Shown here piece after piece: positions 56,210-64,000 of a DNA stretch of 64,000 nt (position 1 is the stretch's first letter; each line of letters begins with the position of its first letter). The notes under the pieces were generated by a model. That model was not told where the DNA came from. It made no database searches and worked only from the letters and a program-made list of their open reading frames with translations. Source of the stretch: Zeugodacus cucurbitae (taxonomy: Eukaryota > Arthropoda > Insecta > Diptera > Tephritidae); NCBI RefSeq assembly GCF_028554725.1, contig NC_071668.1, forward strand, positions 74,331,719-74,395,718, read 5' to 3'. A program made the position numbers and the translations under genes.

Positions 56210-57532
56210 TAGTGTCCGACCGATACCAAAATTTTGGCCGATGCCGATGCCGATTAATCGGCTAGTTGGCAAAGCATCGCCCGATGCCGATGCCGATTCT
56301 TTCATCAACAACTTTATTTAGTAAATTAGTATAGTAACAAAATAAAAACAAAGACAAATAACATTACAAAATAAGTAAACAACTCAATTCATATGTAAAT
56401 ATGAAGTTGTTTATTCATTTAATTATTCAAAACTAAATAAACTATTATTATAAGATATATGTTGATAGAACAAATAAGTTATTCGCGTTTTCTCAAAGCG
56501 AATCAGCAATCAGCAATATAGTTTTTTTTCCTTTAAGGGGGTATGCCGGTGTGACATTTTCAAAAAATCGATTTTTTATCTTTTGCTTATTCGATAGTTT
56601 ATAATTTCAAAAATATCCTGTGAAAGCGGTAAGGTCGTATATTGAATAGTTTTTGAATGGCAGCGTTCTAAAGTGCAATCGTTCACAAGTATAAGCCGCT
56701 ATAGTCGAAACTTTAAACGCGTTATTCTCGAAACGACTTTTTACAATATTGAGATATCGAGATATTGACCGATCAACTTCAAATTTAAACTGAATGTTCT
56801 TGAATATATTTACTATACAATGATCTATCTTTTTGATTTGTTGAAAATTGTCAATTTGGCATCTAAAAACGACCATTTTTCACCTAAAAAATCGAAATTT
56901 TTTTCAGAACTACGCCATTTTGTTAATGTTTGATATTTTTCAATAATTGTAGGACATTATATAGGGAATATATTCAACTTTAATTAACTTTTTCAATTTT
57001 TGTGTTTCAGTTACTCATTCGGCCGTAATCATGTCAGCAGTTGGGGAGCTTTTTTTTGGCACCTCCCAAGACAGCCCATAACTCTTTTATTTTTCAAAAT
57101 TTTTGAAAATAAAAATCTTAAAATCTTGTAGTCCAAGCACCAAGTGATTATTACGAAACTTTTAAAAATAAATGAACCTAGTTACGATTGCTTCTATAAC
57201 CTCAACAACTTTAAACACAACTCTGCATATTTGACATAAATCGAATGTTTCTAGCGGTGCTAAATAAAACCTTTTATTAATGCAAAATTGTTGAATTTCT
57301 TTATACTAGACTTAAATTATCACCATGATGAATTGTTAGTTTAGTCAAATGTGATTCACTGTGGTAAACAGAAGAATTCAAATTGTATGCTCTAAAGAAA
57401 TCAAAAAAGTAAAAAGAAATTATTTTAGTGTAAACCGAAAGAAGTAGAAAGAATCGGCCAAATATGGCCGATGCCGATGCTTAATTTTGTGGCCGATGCC
57501 GATACCAAGGCCGATTAATCGGTCGGTCTCTA
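56210..57532 (-). mobile_element. hAT-like element, copy 2, with perfect 8-bp target duplication
   Basis: The left end TAGTGTCCGACCGATACC and the reverse complement of the right end, TAGAGACCGACCGATTAATC, form terminal inverted repeats beginning TAG. The flanks are the perfect 8-bp repeat CGAATATA (56202-56209 and 57533-57540), diagnostic for hAT-type insertion. Subterminal DNA is packed with GCCGAT/ATCGGC motifs. The interior matches copy 1 (26000-27410) in opposite orientation. No transposase is present; the centre is occupied by a TTAA-type insert. Confidence 0.85.
56537..57117. mobile_element. TTAA-type insert inside hAT copy 2
   Basis: Bounded by TTAA at 56533-56536 and 57118-57121. It begins GGGGGTATGCCGGTGTGACA. 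Its sequence matches, in inverted orientation, the repeat at 63470-64000 (for example actattcaatatac and gtttcagtaac-like blocks). The right end lacks a clear inverted repeat of the left end, so it may be truncated. No gene; the 89-codon minus frame inside has no motifs. Confidence 0.6.
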
Positions 57533-57852
57533 CGAATATATTTATTTATTTCAGATGCTCTACACTATCTCTATACGCTATTAAGCTTTTAGAGATATTT
57601 TTGTAGTGGCAAATTCGGTGGATTGAGACATTGTGCCGTCGTATATTATTGAATACTTAGTATACAAACTTGTTCTTGCGAAGATAGCCAAGAAATAATC
57701 AAATATATCGCAAAAAATGTCATGGGATAAATCGCATATTGAAAAATAATCCAGACAGACATGCGTCTGAATGCGACATCTGACTGGAATCGGTCGAACA
57801 AATGCAACGTTGAGCAACTCATTATTGCACAACTTGCCCAAAAAAACAATTA

Positions 57853-58700
57853 AGGGGGGTAAGGTTTGACAACTTTTTTTTCTGAACCATCAACATCTCA
57901 AGAATATTGTGTTAAAGTTTTAGGTCATTCGGAGAAAAACTAACCAAGTTACAGTAGGTTGAATAACGGTACCTCCAGCTACCTGCACTGAGTGTACAAA
58001 ACTTTGAATCAATTTTCCCAAATATGTCATTTTTGAAGTCGGTGACCAGTCTACAGAAAATCTGCATCGATCGTTTTGAAATTTTGAACTAATATTCTAC
58101 ATATATATAGTTATCGAATGACGTCGAGTTTAATTATTAAGTTTTTAATTACTAACAATTTTACAATAACAAATAGGTCGATTTTTTCACCTAAAATCGT
58201 CAATTTGGCTTGAAAATGGTACCAAAAATTGAAAAATTTAAAAATTAAAAAAATCTCGACGTCAATTGAAAGATAAACTAATAAACTAAAGAAAGCATTT
58301 TGATTTTTTGGTTTCGGATGATCCAGTGATGCTGTAGGCTGGTCACCGCACAAAAACTTCTTTTCGAGGTGCCTGCAGAGATCGACGATGAATCCGTTAT
58401 TCCTCGCTATTTTTCGATAAAACTTATTTTAAGTATCCTTCAAATGTTGTACTTTCATATAATAATAAGTAAAATACACCTACAGCAATAATTTTTTCTA
58501 AAAGAATTCAGGAAAAAGGTCTTTTTTTGCCTTAAAAGGCAACAGCTCAGAACCAGATGAAATAGAAAAAAACTTTTTTTGACTCCATGTTTTAGAAAGA
58601 GGTACAAAATGGTTTGCAAATCTTTTTTTTTGGAATTCTGGACTCTCACTCTCAGAAATAAATATATATAATCACATTTTCGAGGAGGCGATTTCGCTTT
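57853..58700. mobile_element. TTAA-type repeat, further member (boundaries uncertain)
   Basis: Starts at TTAA followed by GGGGGGTAAGGTTTGACAAC (57851-57873), like the start of the insert at 56537. It continues with AT-rich DNA resembling that family (cacctaaaatcg, ttcgataaaac). The right end was not found. Low-complexity frames here are not genes. Confidence 0.35.
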
Positions 58701-60529
58701 AATAGGTCAATTTTTGAACTCCGAAGGCAATATCTCGATTACAAAGGTTAATTTTGAAAAATGGAAAATATACATTTTTCCTTACGACCCAATATATCGA
58801 AAACAGTTGGGTCCAATATTCAGCCAAGTGTTGTACAGTGTAGTGATGGATTATTACTTAATCTAGAGAGGGCAGATCTTACACAGGATAATTGTTAGAA
58901 ATAACCCCTCTAGATATCGAACAGTTCAGAGATGACCTTCTCAACCATGACCTTTAACCAATATAGTTCGCTGACCCCAAATATTATTGACTTAACGCTT
59001 AAGTTAATCACTGACCTAATATCAAGAAAATATTTCTTAAATTGTCTAAGGTTGCTGTGTTGTTGTCAACTCTCTTTCGTCTTTTCACGAAACACATACA
59101 AATCAATAACATTCTCTAGTAGAAAATAGAAAGTGCAACTCGATCGAAATGAGGAAGTGAAGGAACATCTATAAAGTCAGAACGGTCAGAACCAGTAAGT
59201 AGATTCCCCATATATGAAACAACTCAATTCTTTATAATGTTACACTCCAGTTTCTTCAAATAAATTCTATGACTACTTTATAAGAAAACTTGTTTGCAAA
59301 ATTGCCAGCTAGCTACGTCCGTTGGTGTTCCCACTTCCTACAAGGTAAACTAGGCAACGCATGTTAATAAATACCTACTCAAAAAGTAACACACTTATGA
59401 CAGTAAATAATTGTAAAGAAATAGTCTGAAATACTTGCATAAATATTTTAATGACAAGGAAGAAGAAGATATGAATCAAAGTTGCAGTTCAGTGGCATGG
59501 AAAACCCACATATATGAGCGGGAGAGAGCGAACTATAGAGAATAGGTGCGGCTAACTGCCATTGACCTAGTTTCAAAAGCTTGGCTTTATTAAAAAAAAA
59601 GGATATTCACAATTTCGAATAGCGCGCTTACATTTAAAAGCAGTTATGCGCACTCCCCTCCTTTTCAACTTCACTTCCCTCCCCATTTCACCCCGTGCAA
59701 CGCGCTGCCACTCCACACGCTCATAGTAATAATTAGCATGCTTTTATGCTAAGTAATTCGCTATTAATTGCACGTTTTCATTTCTGCTTTCATTTCCTCA
59801 CCGCTTTGTAGTCTTCGGCGTTTGCCAAGCATTTGTATGTAGCCAGATGTAGCCATCTCCTCCTTTATATGCATGTATTTCCACTTGTAATTTGTCATTT
59901 CTATTAAAATGGGGTGCTCATATTTGTCTGCACGAATGTGCAAGTGTGATTATAAGAGCCTCTTTGCTTTTGTTATTTTCATTTTCAGTATTTATTTTTT
60001 TTTTGTATTTTTCAGTTGTTGTTGTTGTTTTAATTTTTCTTGCTTTTTATGTTTTCGCTACAAGTAGTTTGTGTCGTTGAATAAAATCAAAGAAAATTGA
60101 ATTGTCAGCGACAGTCCGTAGTAGACTCGCGTGCCCTGACGGCAGCATAGTGGTGGAGGTGGCAGTGCTGTTGGTTGTTGTGGTGGTATTGGTTTTGGTG
60201 TTTGCTTAATAGAGTATGTGGGCGGCAGCATTGGTGACCACCACTTCCTGATTAACGGACGACACGACAAAGCCTTAAGGCGGTTTGCAATGTAGCTGAG
60301 GTTTTATGCAACGCTGATGAGTTTTGTGGTATTGGCGTTGATGTTAAATAGCCTTTTGCTTGGCAAATTAATGAGGAAATTATATGCATGCGAATATATG
60401 TATGTGAGAACTAGGGTGGAGCGTGTTTTCCACTGAATAAAGTTTACTGCGTGAAAGAAGCGTAATAATCCTAAGGCCAAAAAGGGGATTTTTTAGAATT
60501 ATATTTAAATATAAGGGAGTTAATATATC

Positions 60530-61440
60530 ATTTCTTTAAGGCACTGCATTATGTAGCATGAAAATGGACGAAATCGGATTATAACCACGCCTACCGCTAA
60601 CACAAAGTTTGTGTTGAAAATTACTAGCACTATTAATTCAGTAAGGAAAAATACCAGAAACCCTACATTTTATGGTATAGATGGTACAGAAAAGCGAGTG
60701 AGATTAATATTAAAAATATATGATGGGCGTGGCGCCACCCACTTATGAGTGAAAAATCATATCTCCGGTACTACCAATTTTAATGAAATTCAGTTCATAA
60801 CATTTTTTGGCATCCCAATGCTATATGTAGTTTGAAAATAGGTGAGATTGGTTTACTACAATGTCTTCTTTCACTATACAAGACTTTTGAAGTCCATCTG
60901 ATTCGTACACTTTACATTGCCCAAATACTTCATTTCAAGTGAGATATTTCCCGTCCAAAAATCGTCGAAATCGGATTAAAACTTTTCAAGGCCCCAGATA
61001 TAGAAGATATCGAGGACCTCAGTGCTTATAAGTAAATTTTTTGACCGAAAATTAGCAAAATCTCAGATCCAAACAATATATTTTCCTTATAAGAGAATGT
61101 CTCTATGCCGAAAATTGGCAAGATCATTTCAAAACTTCCTCTAGTCCTCATATACGGATTTTCAAACATCCGGTGGACTTCATACCGTATATATCAGTTA
61201 ATATGGGAGATATCTTAACAAAATTAAGTGAACGTAAATTTTTGGATATAATGTAGCTTGGTACTGGCAGGAATTGCCCCAACTCCAATACCAATATATA
61301 CCAATTTTCGTTATTCTGGTGGACTTTATGCCGAACTATATGGATCAAATTGTGTCTTAACTAAATAAAATTAAATAAATAAATAGCAATAGTATAAAAT
61401 GTTCGGTTACACCCGAACTTAGCTTAAGCTTATAGATTTT
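60530..61440 (+). mobile_element. DINE-like repeat, family 2, plus orientation, 5' truncated
   Basis: Ends with agtataaaatGTTCGG-ttacac-CCGAAC (61392-61419), the same stem-loop terminus as the minus-strand element at 22952, followed by a ttagctt tail. Internal blocks (atcgaggacctcagtgct and the 'gggcgtgg' patches) match the reverse complement of 23100-23480. The 5' inverted-repeat end was not found. Confidence 0.6.
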
Positions 61441-62860
61441 TCATAGCAAAGAAAATTAAATAATCCGAAATTTTATAAATTCATTATTTGCACTGTTTAT
61501 TTTCTTTTAATTAAAACAACAACAAAAACACAGAAATGAATCCTCAAATCGAATTTATACCATTTTTCTTTTATTTTGGCTCAGAAAGAATCCATAGTTA
61601 CGTCAGTGGACCAATAATTTTCAAAAAACACAGAGAGTCTAAATATATCCAACTGAAAAATTTTTCACAAAATATAAATTCGATTAGAACTACTACATTG
61701 AACCTGATATACTTCTGATCAAAATCTGGCAATTAATAAATTAATAGAGCTCTTCAGGCGTCAACAATAAAAATCACCTGTTGCTGGTACGAAAACAATG
61801 CTGACAAATCAGAATTGAAATCCTTACTTAATATGAAGTAGTTCATTACTAGTGAATTTACTGCATGCGATCCACCCTAATACAACTATATGTGTGTTTC
61901 AATATATACGAGTGTGCTTTAACAGAAATTTGCCTATTTAAGCTAGCACACACACACATAATATTAAGTGGCATTAAGGCAAATTTTATTATTCTCATTA
62001 AATTAACATAACACTGTAAGTTCTGTAATAAAATCCGTAGTAAAATGGCATAGGCCGCTATATAAGACTTTTTATGTTGCCCTAAGCAAAGTATACACTG
62101 AGCATTTGCATACCAAAATGGGAAGCACACGCATGCGAGTAGATATATATATTTTTGTTGGGTGCTAATGAGAGGATTAGTATGTAGTAACAATTAGAAA
62201 ACTTAGGTGAAAGGTAAATGAGTGTAAACGGTGTTTCTGGGGGTGAAAGGTGCACAAGAGAGTAATTGAAAATTATATTGCATTAAATTTCATAACTTTT
62301 AGTTTAATTACTAAATATAATTAAAATAATTTTTTGCAGAAAATTATAATTTTTCCCATGAGTAATTATTTTTCGAAAAGTTTTTCACAAAAGAAATTTT
62401 AAATCGCATTATTATAAGCCAATTAAAACATCAACAATAATGTAAACATATGTGTGTATGAATTTCACAGAATTACGTGCTTTTCATTTCTGTCATCGCA
62501 GCGTCATTGTCAATATTGCCAAAAAATTCTGGGAAAACTGTTTCCAGTGCGCGTGCAAAATAAACAATACGGATGAAAGTAAAGGAAGCATATAAACAGA
62601 ATTTACTAAAATAATGTACACATGTATTTCACTTCCATGAATAAAATGTTCAACAACATTTTCCACATTAATTGTCACTCAGTTCGTAAGCGAAAGCCAA
62701 TTTGAGCAGTAATTTTACTTAAGTTGTATATACATTAGAAAATATTACATTCTAATAAATAATTATGTGACTGATAATCGCTTTTAATTATAAAACTTTC
62801 AAAAATAAACACAAAAACACTAGTTTATAGCTTGTATCCCTTGTTTTGTAACAAACTTCA

Positions 62861-62874
62861 GCCTAAATGTAGGC
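62861..62874. repeat. Single GCCTAAATGTAGGC palindrome
   Basis: An exact GCCTA-AATG-TAGGC followed by aacaac. A partial relative (aatgtaggcaac) lies at 63061-63072. Confidence 0.7.
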
Positions 62875-62884
62875 AACAACTATA

Positions 62885-62955
62885 TATAGGTTAGGTTAAG
62901 CGGTTGTCTGTCGACGCACTTGGACCTTTGGGAGGCTCATTGTGACAACAAGTAT
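62885..62955 (-). mobile_element. LINE 3'-end fragment, minus strand
   Basis: Starts with aggttaggtta, the complement of the AACCT tail. The next 55 bp match the reverse complement of the 3' UTR at 47990-48051 (cgacgcac-ttgg-cctttgggaggc-cattgtga). Only about 70 bp remain, a severe 5' truncation. Confidence 0.8.
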
Positions 62956-63370
62956 ATATAAGTGATTAAAAATTATTAATTTTACAATTTCGAAGATTTT
63001 TATTTGATAAATTTTAAATAACTTGGTATTTAGGTTCTAATTATTTCACGAAACCCCCTTAATGTAGGCAACGTTTTTGGTTTGCTTCGAAATATAACAT
63101 AAATATCTGATATATTGTACTATCGAAGGGATAATGGAATGTCCATGATCAGTTCGTAGGTAGTATGTGAAAAAGTAAGTCTTTAACTAATATATTTTGC
63201 AATCTAGAATAATACATTTTATTTTAAGTAAGTATACAGACAAGAAAAATATATTTAGCACGGCCTAGAAATAGGCGCAAAATTTAATATTTGTTGGCTA
63301 AAAAACACAAATTCATATATTAGTCTACATTATGTACCATCACCATTATAGAATCACGTTTATGGGGCTA

Positions 63371-64000
63371 TACCAAGGTAACCTATAAAAAATTAAGCAA
63401 TTTTCTTGATTCGAAGTTTTTTGCACATAATAAGGTATATTTTCAGTTACATTTAAAATTTTTTTTCATACAAATTTTGGAAAATAACGTAGTTATATGT
63501 TATCTTCTGAGGTGCCAAAAAAAGTGCCCTAACGGCTGACATGATTTCGACCGAATGGGTTACTGAAACAAAAAAATTCAAGAAGGATATTAAAGTTAAA
63601 TATATTTTCTATATAATGAGTTACGATTTTTGCAAAATATCAAAAATTTACAAAATAGCGTAGTTCTGAAAAAAAAACTTTTGTTTGGGTAAAAAAGGGG
63701 AAAATTTAATTTTTTAAATGCAAAATTGATAAATTTCAACCAATCAAAAAGATCTTATGTCATTTCATAGTTAATATATTCAAGAATACTCAGTTTAAAT
63801 TAGAAGTCGATCGGTAAATTTTCCATTGAGTTATGATGTCAGCAATTTTGAGAAATGTCGTTTCGAGAAAAACGCGTTTTAAGTTTCGATTATAGCTGCT
63901 TATACCTGCGGTCGATCGCTCTTTAGAACGCTACCATTCAAAAACTATTCAATATACAAACTTTCCGCTTTCACAGGATATTTTTGAAAGTATAAACTAT
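63371..64000 (-). mobile_element. TTAA-type repeat running off the window
   Basis: The stretch 63470-64000 matches 56580-57060 in inverted orientation with moderate divergence. At its left edge GGGGCTATACCAAGGTAACC (63364-63383) resembles the GGGGGTATGCCGGTGTGACA start at 56537, suggesting a terminal inverted repeat. The other end lies beyond the window. Confidence 0.5.

Larger units (their letters stand above)
54693..64000 (+). other. First intron of the host gene (open-ended)
   Basis: Starts with GTAAGT and continues to the window end with no plausible next exon, so it is at least 9.3 kb. It holds the RTE-like LINE, the hAT composite, TTAA-type repeats, a DINE-like repeat and a LINE 3' scrap, all annotated separately. 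Stretches 58700-60525 and 61440-62855 show only AT-rich DNA and microsatellites. 59640-59850 is less AT-rich, and 60110-60260 is GT-rich. Confidence 0.6.

Overview
This window looks like repeat-rich intergenic and intronic DNA from a cyclorrhaphan fly, most likely a tephritid fruit fly. The composition is AT-rich, with many CA/TATG-type microsatellites. Several element types are dipteran: a rosa-like DD41D mariner, DINE-1/mini-me elements with 154-bp central tandem repeats, and RNase H-bearing LINEs. No prokaryotic features, tRNA, rRNA or viral genes were seen. Genus and species cannot be fixed from the sequence alone.

Only one host gene is supported. At 54550-54692 (+) a short first coding exon encodes a signal peptide and ends at a consensus GTAAGT splice donor. 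Its candidate TATA-less core promoter (Inr plus DPE-like motif) lies near 53170. Everything from 54693 to the window end would be its first intron, more than 9 kb. The protein was not recognised.

Directly upstream of that promoter is a tandem duplication of 3788 bp (45463-49250 and 49251-53038). The two copies look identical wherever compared. Each carries a MITE, a broken mariner, two LINE RT scraps, an intact LINE RNase H frame of 293 codons, and the promoter-proximal DNA of the host gene. It is either very young or an assembly artefact.

The rest is a layered collection of mobile-element fossils. From left to right: a TTAA-flanked piggyBac-like MITE (418-875); an endonuclease-domain relic (about 1660-1895, -); a 70-bp minisatellite (3790-4067); a DINE/Helentron-type element (4255-4980); a mariner and a LINE relic (7110-8440); an internally deleted DD41D mariner (10790-11694, -); a LINE RNase H relic (11970-12615); two mariner scraps (13385-13560 and 16560-16950); a minus-strand LINE (21190-22180); a second DINE-like family (22952-24112 and 60530-61440); two hAT elements each holding an insert at the same TTAA (26000-27410 and 56210-57532); two deletion derivatives of one canonical mariner (27512-27800 and 39449-40305); a second 154-bp-repeat DINE element (35790-36650); a 1.24-kb GATAGA/GATTGA hexanucleotide array (42421-43660); an RTE-like LINE (55185-55935); and a TTAA-type element running off the right end.

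Two short patterns are not explained by known families. A GCCTA-N4-TAGGC palindrome recurs at several loci, three times as inverted pairs 60-90 bp apart. A one-strand cluster of AGCTTTCA(C/T) motifs lies at 33.4-34.2 kb.
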